A stretch of 64,000 nt of DNA from Neobacillus niacini (GTDB lineage Bacteria; Bacillota; Bacilli; Bacillales; Cytobacillaceae). The position numbers and the translations under genes are program-made. The stretch is from NCBI RefSeq assembly GCF_023715415.1, contig NZ_JAMBOB010000007.1, positions 186,001-250,000 of the forward strand, written 5' to 3'. The notes beneath the pieces were generated by a model. The model was not told the origin of the DNA. It saw nothing but the letters and a program-made list of their open reading frames with translations, and did no database searches. Position 1 is the stretch's first letter; the number at the start of each line of letters is the position of its first letter. Positions 46,070-55,069 of the stretch are shown here, one piece after another.

Positions 46070-46651
46070 ATGAAAAAAGGGTTAAAGTTAACGGACATTT
46101 TAGTAACCATCGTAATATCCATCGCATTTGGGATTGTTTACAAAATTTGGGGACCGCTTTATTACGCAGTAAAACCATTTGGATTACATATTGACCAGCT
46201 GATTTACGGAATGTGGTTTATTGCTGCGACCGTTGCGTTCCTAATCATACGTAAAGCTGGTGTGGCATTTCTTGCGGAAGTTGCGGCTTCTTCTGGAGAG
46301 TTTCTAATGGGGTCTGAATTTGGACTGGAGGTTCTTTTATATGGTGTGGTGCAGGGGTTATTTGCTGAACTTGTCATAATGGCTTTTAGGTATAAGCGCT
46401 ATGATTTACTTGTTGTTAGCTTAGCTGGAATTGGTGCGGCTATTGGGTCCATATTTATGGATTACTACAAAGGATATATGGGTGATTTGTCAACATGGAA
46501 CTTCATGTTGCTCATTGGTTTCAGGTTGATTGGGTCCGTTATCTTTACTGGGTTTATGGCATTTGGCATTGCGAAGGCACTGGAGGCAACAGGAGTTACC
46601 AATTTACTTCGTCCTGCTTCCAAAGAAGATTACGACGCCTTAAATCAATAA
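46070..46651 (+). CDS. ykoE: ECF transporter S component for thiamine precursor (YkoE)
   Basis: A 193-residue membrane protein with about five to six helices. It begins LTDILVTIVISIAFGIVYKI, the YkoE signature; AEVAASSGEFLMGSEFG and GLFAELVIMAF are also characteristic. It is the substrate-binding subunit of an ECF-type importer for HMP or thiamine. The ATG at 46070 sits behind AAAAAAGGAG; the longer frame starts inside the hairpin. Operon order E-D-C follows B. subtilis ykoFEDC, with tenA where ykoF stands. Confidence 0.93.
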   Translation: MKKGLKLTDILVTIVISIAFGIVYKIWGPLYYAVKPFGLHIDQLIYGMWFIAATVAFLIIRKAGVAFLAEVAASSGEFLMGSEFGLEVLLYGVVQGLFAELVIMAFRYKRYDLLVVSLAGIGAAIGSIFMDYYKGYMGDLSTWNFMLLIGFRLIGSVIFTGFMAFGIAKALEATGVTNLLRPASKEDYDALNQ

Positions 46652-46665
46652 TCAGGGGTGAAGAC

Positions 46666-48129
46666 GTGACAAATATAGCGATGGTCGAACAGCTTAGATT
46701 AAAGTTTCCGGGAGACGACAGCCTGCTGTTCAAAGATTTATCAATTACCATTAAAAAAGGTGAGAAGGTCTTATTACTCGGACCTTCTGGATGCGGTAAA
46801 TCAACTCTTTTACAAACACTTTCAGGATTAATTCCAAAGTCTATAGAAGTACCGATCAAGTATAGAAATATTCAATATCCCGAATCCTGGGGTTACGTGT
46901 TCCAGGATCCGGATTCGCAATTTTGTATGCCATATGTCGATGAAGAGCTTGCATTTGTATTAGAAAATCTTAATGTGCCAAGAAGTGAGATGCCTGATAG
47001 GATTGAAGAATTATTGTCAGCAGTTGGGTTGCGATTGGACCTATATCATTCTTCTATCCAATCTCTATCTGGAGGCATGAAGCAGCGACTTGCGCTTGCA
47101 TCAGTATTAGCACTCAATCCTGAATGTTTATTTTTAGATGAACCAACAGCGCTGATTGATGAAGAAGGCACTAAACAAATTTGGGAGAGTGTAAAGAGCG
47201 TCGCTAAAGATAAAACGGTCATTATTGTCGAACACAAGATTGATCACATTTTGGATTTTATAGATCGTGTCATTGTTTTTAGCTATGACGGGGTGATCAT
47301 TGCAGATGATGATGTGAATACCGTGTTTTCCTTTTATCGTAAACAACTACAAGAATATGGTATCTGGTACCCGGGGGTTTGGGATGATTACTTATTGTCT
47401 TTCGAATCGAATGCTGGACACGGTTACAACCACTCGCTGATATTAGAGAACTTTAAGGGTTACCGGAAAAAAGAAATAAATGTTCAACTTGATAAGGCTT
47501 CTGCTCTATCGGGGGAATGGATCGCGGTGGTTGGTGATAATGGAGCAGGAAAAAGTACCTTACTATTATCATTGATGCAGCTTCTGAAAACGTCAGGAAC
47601 CTATGTATTGAATGGGGAAATTATACAGAATATCAAACAACTCCAAAAGGAAGCTTATTTTGTCTTTCAAAATCCTGAATATCAATTTGTCACAAACTCT
47701 GTTTATGAAGAAATCTCCTATTCTCTCACTGTGAAAAAGGAAGAACCCTCGATCATTAAAGAGAGGGTGGATGAGCTATTAGCCATATTTGGATTATCAA
47801 AAAAACAGAACCACCATCCCTATCATCTTTCTATAGGGCAAAAACGCCGACTGAGTGTGGCGACTGCATTTGTAGAAAATCCAAAGCTTTTGCTCTTGGA
47901 TGAGCCTACGTTTGGGCAGGATTCCAAGAATACATTCCATCTGCTTGAGTTGTTAGAGAGGGAACGGCAAAAAGGGTGCATCATTATCATGGTCACGCAT
48001 GATTCGGAAATCGTTAAGCGTTTCGCGACAAGAATTTGGGAGATTGATAACGGTAAGGTCGTTAAAGATTGGAAAAACGAACATGTACTTCATGGGAAGG
48101 ACCAAGTAGCTTATGAACAATACATTTGA
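46666..48129 (+). CDS. ykoD: ECF transporter dual ATPase (YkoD)
   Basis: 487 residues holding two ABC ATPase domains in one chain. Domain 1: Walker A GPSGCGKST, signature LSGGMKQRLALAS, Walker B CLFLDEPTA. Domain 2: Walker A GDNGAGKST, degenerate signature LSIGQKRRLSVA, Walker B LLLLDEPTF. The GTG start at 46666 is behind AGGGGTGAAG; an upstream frame continuation lies in ykoE. It energises the YkoE/YkoC membrane pair. The signature change in domain 2 (SIGQ for SGGQ) is notable. Confidence 0.95.
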   Translation: MTNIAMVEQLRLKFPGDDSLLFKDLSITIKKGEKVLLLGPSGCGKSTLLQTLSGLIPKSIEVPIKYRNIQYPESWGYVFQDPDSQFCMPYVDEELAFVLENLNVPRSEMPDRIEELLSAVGLRLDLYHSSIQSLSGGMKQRLALASVLALNPECLFLDEPTALIDEEGTKQIWESVKSVAKDKTVIIVEHKIDHILDFIDRVIVFSYDGVIIADDDVNTVFSFYRKQLQEYGIWYPGVWDDYLLSFESNAGHGYNHSLILENFKGYRKKEINVQLDKASALSGEWIAVVGDNGAGKSTLLLSLMQLLKTSGTYVLNGEIIQNIKQLQKEAYFVFQNPEYQFVTNSVYEEISYSLTVKKEEPSIIKERVDELLAIFGLSKKQNHHPYHLSIGQKRRLSVATAFVENPKLLLLDEPTFGQDSKNTFHLLELLERERQKGCIIIMVTHDSEIVKRFATRIWEIDNGKVVKDWKNEHVLHGKDQVAYEQYI

Positions 48130-48910
48130 TTTTAGAGAAACATGGCTTCATAAAATCAATCCAAGTCTGAAGCTCCTGACGATGATTTTCTTGTTTATCC
48201 TGGTGATTTTTATTCATAATCTTAATCAAATGATTCTTTTTACAATTATGACGATGATCCTATTTGTATTTTTTACAGGTCATCCATATAAGCGAATTTT
48301 GCTATTCTCGATACCGTTCCTATTTATTTTCATCTCGACGACCACCTCGATGATCTTTTTTGGTAAAGGGGATACTACTATTCTCAGATGGGGTCTCGTC
48401 CATGTAACAGAAGAAAGTTTATTTCGAGGAATTCACTTGGGATTCAGGGCATTAACCTATGCACTGCTGGGCTTAACGTTTGCCCTTACAACAAGGCCCG
48501 TGTATTTATTTTATTCGATGATGCAGCAGTTAAAGCTTAATCCAAAATATTCCTATAGTTTTATGGCTGGAATTCGCTTAATGCCGATCATGATCGAAGA
48601 ATTTCAACATATTCGCAGTGCTCAAAAAGTGAGAGGCGTGAGAACCGGTGCTGGAATGAATGGTCTTTTTCACCTATTCAAATTCACTTCGATTCCATTA
48701 CTGTCTCAATGCATCCGTAGAGCTTTTCGTATAGCCGTCGCTATGGAAGCAAAGAGGTTTGATTACTCAAAGGAACGCACATTTTATTACAAAATAGGGT
48801 TTTCGAAAGTTGATGTTGTCTTTGTTGGTTATTTTGTTGTACTAACGGGTCTATCGTTTTATCTAGCTCAGGAATTCCCCTTTTTTCCAGTTACAGATGT
48901 TCGCGATTAA
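48113..48910 (+). CDS. ykoC: ECF transporter T component (YkoC/EcfT)
   Basis: 265 residues with about five to six membrane helices and the two cytoplasmic coupling motifs of EcfT proteins, seen as AQKVRGVR and AMEAKRF (the Ala-Arg-Gly-type elements that dock on the ATPases). It overlaps ykoD by 17 bp. Last gene of the TPP-controlled operon. No terminator is obvious after it. Confidence 0.93.
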   Translation: MNNTFDFRETWLHKINPSLKLLTMIFLFILVIFIHNLNQMILFTIMTMILFVFFTGHPYKRILLFSIPFLFIFISTTTSMIFFGKGDTTILRWGLVHVTEESLFRGIHLGFRALTYALLGLTFALTTRPVYLFYSMMQQLKLNPKYSYSFMAGIRLMPIMIEEFQHIRSAQKVRGVRTGAGMNGLFHLFKFTSIPLLSQCIRRAFRIAVAMEAKRFDYSKERTFYYKIGFSKVDVVFVGYFVVLTGLSFYLAQEFPFFPVTDVRD

Positions 48911-49104
48911 CATATGGGTGCCTGTGGTCAAGCGCCCAAAAAATAGACATCAATTCCGGTGCCTGGTGTATTAGATAATAAATGTCGAAAGGTATTTCCT
49001 CCAGAAATTACAAAAAGACCCCAGTACACTTCATGAAGTAAGATTAAGATACCTGACAGGGAACCTCAAACTTACATCATTCCAAAATAGGAGGACGAAG
49101 TTAC
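48911..49104. other. Gap between ykoC and the IS110-type transposase
   Basis: 194 bp. It holds GGTGCCTG (twice, near 48916 and 48960), a repeat word seen also at 55380, and an ACTTCATGAAGT palindrome at 49027-49038. The left end of the IS lies somewhere here. Confidence 0.4.
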
Positions 49105-50508
49105 ATGGGGTTTAAAAAAAATAATCAATCACTTAATAATATACAAGGAAAGAAAGGTAGTCAATTCAGTTCTCAATTAAGGGGGATAAACCTAGAAAGA
49201 GTATTAGTTGTAGCGATAGATGCAGCTAAGTTTTTTCAGAAGGCGTTACTTTGCAATTACTTTGGGGACGTAATAGAAAAACCATTTTTCTTTGGTGTAG
49301 ATAAAAATGGGATAAACCATTTGTGTTCATTAATAGAAAATGCAAAAGGTCAGATTCAGGCTGAGAGAATTTTTATTGGTGTTGAAGCTACCGGTCATTA
49401 TTATGAGGACATCGTGCGAGAACTTGGAAAACGTGGTTATGGAGTGACCATTATCAATGCCGCAACTACATATGAAGAAAGATCAAGTGCGTTAAATTGG
49501 AGTAAAACGGATGATTTAGACCTTTATGCCATCGCCCATGCACTCATTCAAAACAAAGGAATGGAAAACAAGCTACCTGAAGGCATTTATAGACGTCTCA
49601 TGACTCTTACCCGTGCCAGAAGAAATGAAGTTCGTAAACGAGCACTAGTAAGGGTACATATTCGAACACTGATGGACCATATTTGGAGGGACTTTCAAGG
49701 ATATGTAGAGATAAAAAATAATAAACCCGAAAAAAAACTCATTTTCAGTAAGTTTTGGGGAAAGCCATCTCTATTTTTCTTAGAAAATTATCCTCACCCA
49801 TCTAGCGTCTTAGAACTCGGAATAGAAAAACTTCTTCAATTGGTGAAAGAGAAAAAGTTGAGAATTAAAGAAACTACGATCCACACTCTCATGAAAGTAG
49901 CTGAACAATCGATTGTGAAATCAAAGGAAGAAGTTTCAGCTGAATTACTTTTACTAAAGTTGGCAGTACAGGACTTAAAACGGTTAGATGAAAATGTAAG
50001 TATACTAGAAAAGGAAATTGAAGAAGCACTTTTAGAAACAGATGGTCGTCTGCTCTTAACTGTACCTGGTATCGGGGTAGCTACGGCAGCTGAATTCTTT
50101 AGTGAATTGGGGGATATCTCTCAATATGAACACGCAGGCCAATTGATCAAGAAAGCTGGAACGAATCCAATCATAATCCAGTCTGGAGGAACTCAAGGGT
50201 TTTATGGCCGCATTTCCAAACAGGGAAATAAGAATTTACGCTTTATGGTTTACACAGTAGGAAAATGTCTAGCCACACACAATAAAGACTTGCGTCCTTA
50301 TTATGAGAAACTAAAAGAACGTGGCAAACACGCCAGAAAGGCCTTCATAGCCCTAGGAAACAAGTTTATTCGAATAGCCTTTTCAATGTTAAAACATAAG
50401 AAACCGTATGAGTCTAAACAGTCAGAATACAGCATCTTTCAAGAGATTAAGAAGAAACTAATCTATACCAAAATGAACACTTATTTAAACATTGCTCTAG
50501 CTGCTTAA
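49105..50508 (+). CDS. IS110-family transposase (DEDD recombinase)
   Basis: 467 residues. The N-terminal RuvC-like DEDD domain shows the Asp in VVAIDAAK (about residue 39), the Glu in GVEATGHYYED and the Asp pair in SKTDDLDLYAIA. The C-terminal Transposase_20 domain contains LLTVPGIGVATAAEFFSE and FYGRISKQGNKNLR with the candidate nucleophilic serine. These enzymes recombine DNA directed by a structured (bridge) RNA. Full length, no disruption. AGGAGGACGAAG precedes the ATG. Confidence 0.95.
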   Translation: MGFKKNNQSLNNIQGKKGSQFSSQLRGINLERVLVVAIDAAKFFQKALLCNYFGDVIEKPFFFGVDKNGINHLCSLIENAKGQIQAERIFIGVEATGHYYEDIVRELGKRGYGVTIINAATTYEERSSALNWSKTDDLDLYAIAHALIQNKGMENKLPEGIYRRLMTLTRARRNEVRKRALVRVHIRTLMDHIWRDFQGYVEIKNNKPEKKLIFSKFWGKPSLFFLENYPHPSSVLELGIEKLLQLVKEKKLRIKETTIHTLMKVAEQSIVKSKEEVSAELLLLKLAVQDLKRLDENVSILEKEIEEALLETDGRLLLTVPGIGVATAAEFFSELGDISQYEHAGQLIKKAGTNPIIIQSGGTQGFYGRISKQGNKNLRFMVYTVGKCLATHNKDLRPYYEKLKERGKHARKAFIALGNKFIRIAFSMLKHKKPYESKQSEYSIFQEIKKKLIYTKMNTYLNIALAA

Positions 50509-50521
50509 CGAATGAAAAAAC

Positions 50522-50721
50522 AATGAATCTCTCTCCTGGGATCAAGGGAAAATCGACTTTGGTGCCGGAGGCAATACGACCTCGAGTGACAGCATGATTA
50601 ACCTTGTCCTGTAAATGCGAATTGTACGTTAATATAGACCGGTTTGAACTAACCAGGTTGCATCAATGCAGAATTGAAGCAAGGTAGGATTCCTATTCAG
50701 ATCCGAGAAGAGAGATTCATT
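50522..50721 (+). ncRNA. Candidate IS110 guide (bridge) RNA region
   Basis: Two 22-base arms, starting AATGAATCTCTCT at 50522 and ending AGAGAGATTCATT at 50721, are complementary at 20 of 22 positions and enclose 156 bp. It starts 14 bp past the transposase stop. A structured non-coding region at the 3' side of the gene is the bridge-RNA location in the IS1111-like branch of IS110 elements. Structure is seen; function is inferred. Confidence 0.55.
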
Positions 50722-50950
50722 TATATGGTTTTCTGTCAGTTGCTTATGGTATTTTTTTGAAATTTAATGCTTGAGGTGTATTTCCTATACGCAAAAATCT
50801 AAATTTCTTACTTGACATAGTACGCTGTCACTACCCGATATTTGTCGAAGATTGATAGGTTTTTAGATAACTAAACAGTGTTAGTATGTAGTTGCAACTG
50901 AATATGGTGAGGGTGGCTAGGTTGTCGGTCTTCTTTTCCTTTATCAGGGA

Positions 50951-50966
50951 AGGAGGTGATACTCCT
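50951..50966 (+). promoter_or_regulatory. Shine-Dalgarno sequestering hairpin
   Basis: AGGAG-GTGATA-CTCCT: the ribosome binding site of the downstream 50-codon gene is one arm of a 5-bp stem. Such occlusion is common in mRNAs of toxic small peptides. Confidence 0.5.
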
Positions 50967-51108
50967 GGAAACTTTTCTTGAAATTCTACGAGCAGTTCTT
51001 AAAGGAATTGTGCGTGAAGTGAGTGCATATTTCTTTAGGAAAAACGTTTTAGAAAACAAGAAAACCACCCGCTGTCACAAGCCAAAGGCTGGTTCTCGAG
51101 AAAACTAA
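50956..51108 (+). CDS. Small amphipathic/hydrophobic peptide, type I toxin-like candidate
   Basis: 50 codons when read from GTG (50956) or 47 from the CTG at 50965, which has ideal spacing to AAGGAGG. The product begins MILLETFLEILRAVLKGI, continues VREVSAYFFRKNVLENK and ends in a basic tail. A short helix followed by aromatic residues, RK and a charged tail resembles Fst-type or other type I toxins; this is only a resemblance. The ribosome binding site is hidden in a hairpin. An AT-rich direct repeat flanks the module. Unsure whether it is expressed. Confidence 0.45.
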   Translation: MILLETFLEILRAVLKGIVREVSAYFFRKNVLENKKTTRCHKPKAGSREN

Positions 51109-51444
51109 CTTTTATTGAAAACCACCACCCTGACGGTAGAGGTTGAAGGGAGAAGTGTTACTTGCACTTGTGGCTCTTCGGATTATGTTCGAGGATTGAT
51201 AGCTTTTATTAAAAATGAAACATTTAATTAAGTGCCATTTTATTTTACTTTTTCCATAGTCAATGCAGGATTTTCGATTATTTTGTAGAAATATAGCTAA
51301 AGAAATACTTCGTATAATTCTTCAACTATATCTTCAATATCTTCTCACGAACCACTATTATTTTATTTCATTCATTATTCCCATCTATCCACCTTAGACA
51401 AAAAAGCGACCACCGATATAAACAGGTCCCAAAAATTCACGGGA
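51109..51444. other. Non-coding region after the small peptide gene
   Basis: 336 bp. GAAAACCACC repeats a word inside the peptide gene (51060 and 51117). The sequence CGAGGATTGATAG near 51190 repeats CGAAGATTGATAG near 50848. No gene seen; an antisense RNA could start here, but no promoter is convincing. Confidence 0.35.
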
Positions 51445-51738
51445 TTAATCTTTCCTAAACATCGAATAAATATCGCCGACTACAGAAATCAACCCTCCAA
51501 GTGTGTAGGTGACAAGAAGAGCCCCTTTGCTTCTGATATACCTATTTTCGTAATCGTCCCCTATGTTTTGCTCGTAGAATTCTCTGGTTGCTACCCCATC
51601 GAAAAGAATGGATTTTAATCCTATAACGAAACCGACAAACAACCATATCATAAGTGCTATTCCTAAATGATACAGAAACAAACAACACAACTCCTTCGTG
51701 ATAGTATCTCTTTGTCTAATTACAGCTATTATAAACAT
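51445..51738 (-). CDS. Hypothetical two-helix membrane protein
   Basis: 97 residues. Hydrophobic segments at about 17-45 (CCLFLYHLGIALMIWLFVGF) and 72-92 (ALLVTYTLGGLISVVGDIY) flank a charged loop with FYEQNIGDDYENRYIRSKG. No family recognised. The ribosome binding site before ATG is weak, so an internal start is possible. It is divergent from comM. Confidence 0.5.
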   Translation of the reverse strand: MFIIAVIRQRDTITKELCCLFLYHLGIALMIWLFVGFVIGLKSILFDGVATREFYEQNIGDDYENRYIRSKGALLVTYTLGGLISVVGDIYSMFRKD

Positions 51739-51824
51739 TTATTGAGAATATATTTAAAATAGCAACAGTCTCTCCAAAAGAGCGATTGTCTAACAATAAA
51801 AAAATTAGGTTTGGAGGCTGTTAT

Positions 51825-53359
51825 ATGACTGTGAATGTATCAAGTATTGGTTTAAAAGGACTTGAGGGTTATCGGGTTCAGGTGCAAGTGAGGATATCTC
51901 CAGGTAAGGAGTCGATGGTGATTGTAGGGTTGCCAGATGCTTCGGTTAAGGAGTCAAGGAACGGGTGTTAGCTGCACTTAGTCACTTTGGTGAAGATGTT
52001 ACCGATCAAAAGGTTGTCGTTAATCTTTCACCACCTGAGCAAAAGAAGAATGGACCTTTGTTTGATTTGGCAATGGCAATTGCGGCATTAAAGGAACTCA
52101 AGGTTATTAAGGAAGAAATCAAGCTAGATACTGCATTTATTGGTACATTATCACTTGATGGAACTATCGAGAGTGCGGAAGGATTGCTACCAGCCTTAAT
52201 TGCGGCAAAAGGACTTGGTTTAAAGCAGATATACATTCCTGAAGATCCAACCATACCGCTCGACATGCTGCATGGCTTGGAATTTGTTGTTGTAAGTCAT
52301 ATTAAAGAAGTGGTGGGGCACTTACAAGGACAACAAAGTTTTTCATTTCTTCCTAAACCTAGGAATAGTAAGCAAGCACCGCAATTTCCTGAAGCAGTTC
52401 AAAAAGATTTTTGCCATGTTATTGGTCATGAGCAGGCGAAACGAGCATTAGAAATTGCTGCTGCTGGTGAACATAATGTGTTAATGAGCGGACCTCCAGG
52501 CTGTGGTAAAAGCCTGCTTTCCGAAACATTTCCCTCCATACTACCTTCCCTTACGAATCAAGCTCAGTTAGAAGTTATGAGTCTTTATCAACTTGCTGGA
52601 GAAAAGCGCAGGAGTTATCAAAACGTTCCCTATAGACATCCTCACCACTCAGCCTCCTCCGTGGCGATTATTGGAGGTGGGTCAAGTCCGCATCCGGGTG
52701 AAATCTCACTGGCTCATCGAGGCGTATTATTCCTTGACGAAATTGCAGAATTTACAAAAAAGACCATGGATATGCTAAGACAGCCCCTCGAAACAGGGGA
52801 GGTAACTATAAGCAGGGCACACTCTACTGTAACCTACCCATCTTCATTTATCCTCGTTGGCGCAATGAATCCTTGCCAATACGGTTACTTTGATTCCAAT
52901 CATCATTACTGTACTTGCTCTGTCAAACAAATTCAAACTTATCGTAATCGTTTATCGGGGCCGATACAGGATCGGATTGATATTTTATTAGAATTAAAGT
53001 CAATAAATTTGGACCAGCCCTCAAAGGTACAAGAATCGTCCACCGAAATTCGTAATCGGGTTGAACATGCACGTCTGCGCCAATTTGAACGCTATCAGTC
53101 AGAAATAACGAATGCTAAAGTTCCATTTGAACAGATTTCCCAAACTAGCCCGTTAACAAATGAACAGCATCGAATGCTTACAAATGTTGCTGTTAAGCAA
53201 AATTGGAGTAATCGTGTCCAAATCAAGATCATTCGCTTGGCTAGAACGATTTCAGACTTAGCTGGGGAGGGCAAGATTACGGATCAAGCCATTTGGGAAG
53301 CAATGACTTTAAGGCGCTCGGGTTTTTCTAAACCAATCAGTATTGCGAGGGAAACATAA
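51825..53359 (+). pseudogene. comM: YifB/ComM-type Mg-chelatase-like AAA+ ATPase, frameshifted
   Basis: Two frames together give a full-length protein of about 510 residues. The N-terminal part (MTVNVSSIGLKGLEGYRVQV to SVKESR) breaks at about 51957, where one A is missing from an AAA run (expected Glu-Ser-Lys-Glu-Arg-Val). The rest then reads LAALSHFGEDVTDQKVVVNL, Walker A MSGPPGCGKSLLSE and LFLDEIAEF. ComM homologues help branch migration of transformation intermediates in other bacteria. GGAGG fits the ATG at 51825. Either a real pseudogene or a homopolymer sequencing error. Confidence 0.85.
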
Positions 53360-53906
53360 TGGCACGCCCGCAGAGAGTCTGGATTAGTCATCGTTATTAT
53401 CATATTGTTTGTCGTGGTAATCGCCGCGACCCGCTTTTTCGAAATGCATCTGATTTTCAAGCCTTTTTCCATATCCTTCAACAACTCCATGAAAAAATAC
53501 CATTTGAAATTGCCTCCTACTGTTTAATGACCAATCACTACCATCTACTCATTCGTTCAAAAGACGCTTCTTTTTCAAAGCTCATGGCTTATTAATCAAT
53601 AAGCGCTATGCCAATTATTACAATACCAAGTACCGCTTAACGGGCCATGTCTATGAGAAACGTTTTTACGATAAAGTGATTGAAAATAAGGAAGGCATGC
53701 TAGAGGTCAGCCGCTATATACATTTAAATCCGGTAGAAGCAAAAATGGTCAGGAAGCCAGAATTTTACCCTTGGAGCAGCTATCCTATTTTTAAACACCC
53801 TCAAGCAGTAGTACCTTCCTATATGAATATTGATAGTATATTGAATTATTACCTTGGAACAGTAGAAGAAAGGAAAGAAAAGTACTGCCAAACTTTACAG
53901 GCTTAA
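53359..53906 (+). pseudogene. REP-associated tyrosine transposase (RAYT, Y1 family), frameshifted
   Basis: Reading starts at ATG 53359 (MARPQRVWISHRYYHIVCRG), reaches the His-u-His motif NHYHLLI, then stops at 53595 because one T is missing (expected LMALINKRYANYYN). The frame resumes with KRYANYYNTKYRLTGHVYEK (catalytic Tyr region) and ends at 53906. Together about 182 residues, the family length. It overlaps the comM stop by one base. It would act on REP-like palindromes, several of which lie within 10 kb. Confidence 0.85.
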
Positions 53907-53971
53907 CTAAGAGTTTCATAGCAAACTTGTTAATAAGAGAACAGCTACCAACTGTTTTAACGCTTTTATTA

Positions 53972-54172
53972 TTATTGATATTGAATGTTGTCGATAGCTT
54001 GAATAGCAGCCTTTGTTGGATCTTGGTCATCTCGACCGATGCCTATTGGAAAATCCGCTAAGATATGTTGGACTTTACCTGGTCGTATATTTGCAAACGC
54101 TTGGATGGTTCCATCTATATAATGAAAAACCTCTATGTAGTAGACTTGACCTTTGAATTCGAATTTTTCCAA
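53972..54172 (-). CDS. Hypothetical protein (66 aa)
   Basis: 66 residues, starting MEKFEFKGQVYYIEVFHYID at a TTG. Acidic, soluble, no membrane segment, no family recognised. Codon use looks natural and it ends before the RAYT pseudogene. The ribosome binding site is weak. A 63-residue frame on + overlaps it and looks less protein-like. Confidence 0.5.
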   Translation of the reverse strand: MEKFEFKGQVYYIEVFHYIDGTIQAFANIRPGKVQHILADFPIGIGRDDQDPTKAAIQAIDNIQYQ

Positions 54173-54531
54173 ATGTCCATATTAATCATTTCAATATTCT
54201 TCTTGTTCATTTACATACATTTAAAGGAAAAATATTTAAATTTTACAGATAGGTAGGGAATTCATAGCAACTATCATATTGAACAAAAGGTATTCATAAC
54301 AAGGTAACTCCTAATTAAATTTAGTAGTTGCCTTTTTTTAGTGTGGAATAACCTTTTGTCCAAATGAAACTTAATAGAATGTGTGTCTTTAAATAAGGCA
54401 AATAACCCTGCTCCTTACTTCTAGTAACCTTAAAAGGATGGATAAATTCTCATTTTTTAAATTTACTTTCAATGACCCTGTCCTTTTTGCCCACTTTTCC
54501 ATATATAAAGGGGTGAAAGGAGGTGATTACG
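54173..54531. other. Non-coding region with a terminator hairpin
   Basis: A hairpin GGTAACT...AGTTGCC followed by TTTTTTT lies at 54298-54340 and could end a + transcript. The remaining sequence holds no gene; a ribosome binding site AAAGGAGGTGA precedes 54532. Confidence 0.5.
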
Positions 54532-54750
54532 ATGGCACAAGCAATTCTTGCAACCACTAAGTTACGTGTGGTGTTCCAGGTGGGATTGGGTGAAGATGGC
54601 AAACCGCTTCTAAAGGCGAAGACCTTCAGTAATATCCAAAGATTAGCGACAGCTGATCAACTCTTACAAGCAGCACAAGCGGTTATCAGTTTGTCCGATG
54701 ATACTCTCAGCAGTGTTGAGAGAGTCGACAATTCCGAATTACTAGCGTAA
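54532..54750 (+). CDS. DUF1659 family protein
   Basis: 72 residues, starting MAQAILATTKLRVVFQVGLG and continuing LKAKTFSNIQRLATADQLLQ, the DUF1659 pattern known in Bacillus. AAAGGAGGTGATTACG selects the ATG at 54532 over an upstream in-frame codon. It is the first of three small genes DUF1659-DUF2922-YvrJ. Function unknown; small, soluble. Confidence 0.85.
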   Translation: MAQAILATTKLRVVFQVGLGEDGKPLLKAKTFSNIQRLATADQLLQAAQAVISLSDDTLSSVERVDNSELLA

Positions 54751-54783
54751 TTGGAAAATAAATGATAGGAGGAGGTGAATAAA

Positions 54784-55002
54784 ATGGCTAAAACATTAGA
54801 ATTAGAGTTTGTTACGGAGTTCGGGAAACCTGCTCGTTTATCAGTAGAGAATCCCAAGGAACCGATTGAGGAAGCGGTGGTAAAGGCAGCAATGGAGGAA
54901 ATAATCGCATCCGGAGTTTTCACATCTACAAATGGGAACTTTGCTTCTGTAAAAGGAGCACGAGTGATTGACCGCAATGTAACGGAATATGAAATCGTTT
55001 AA
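54784..55002 (+). CDS. DUF2922 family protein
   Basis: 72 residues: KTLELEFVTEFGKPARLSVE, then EEAVVKAAMEEIIASGVFTS and a final VTEYEIV, the DUF2922 pattern. AGGAGGTGAAT precedes the ATG. Partner of the DUF1659 gene 33 bp upstream; the two occur side by side in many Bacilli. Function unknown. Confidence 0.85.
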   Translation: MAKTLELEFVTEFGKPARLSVENPKEPIEEAVVKAAMEEIIASGVFTSTNGNFASVKGARVIDRNVTEYEIV

Positions 55003-55010
55003 TACAATAC

Positions 55011-55037
55011 GGGGCCGGTTTCCTAAAGAAGCCGGCC
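55011..55037 (+). terminator. Hairpin after DUF2922
   Basis: GGCCGGTTTC pairs with GAAGCCGGCC around CTAAA, 9 bp beyond the stop. The T-run is weak, so part of transcription probably continues into the YvrJ gene. Confidence 0.55.
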
Positions 55038-55069
55038 TTCGGTAATACTATAGAAAGGAGTGAATTCTA

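Larger units (their letters stand above)
48960..50740 (+). mobile_element. IS110-family insertion sequence
   Basis: The element comprises the transposase gene and its flanks. The family lacks classical terminal inverted repeats and makes no target duplication, so the ends are approximate. The 3' flank holds a 200-bp structured region (50522-50721) that may be its guide RNA. Confidence 0.55.

Noticed and set aside
46495..46665. N-terminal extension of YkoD into ykoE
   Set aside because: It is out of keeping with ABC ATPase starts; GTG 46666 has a proper ribosome binding site right after the ykoE stop.
50871..51068. 65-codon - strand frame
   Set aside because: It is antisense to the small peptide gene, with no ribosome binding site and biased composition; most likely a shadow.
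54065..54256. 63-codon + strand frame with a hydrophobic stretch
   Set aside because: It overlaps the more protein-like 66-residue - strand frame and has no ribosome binding site.
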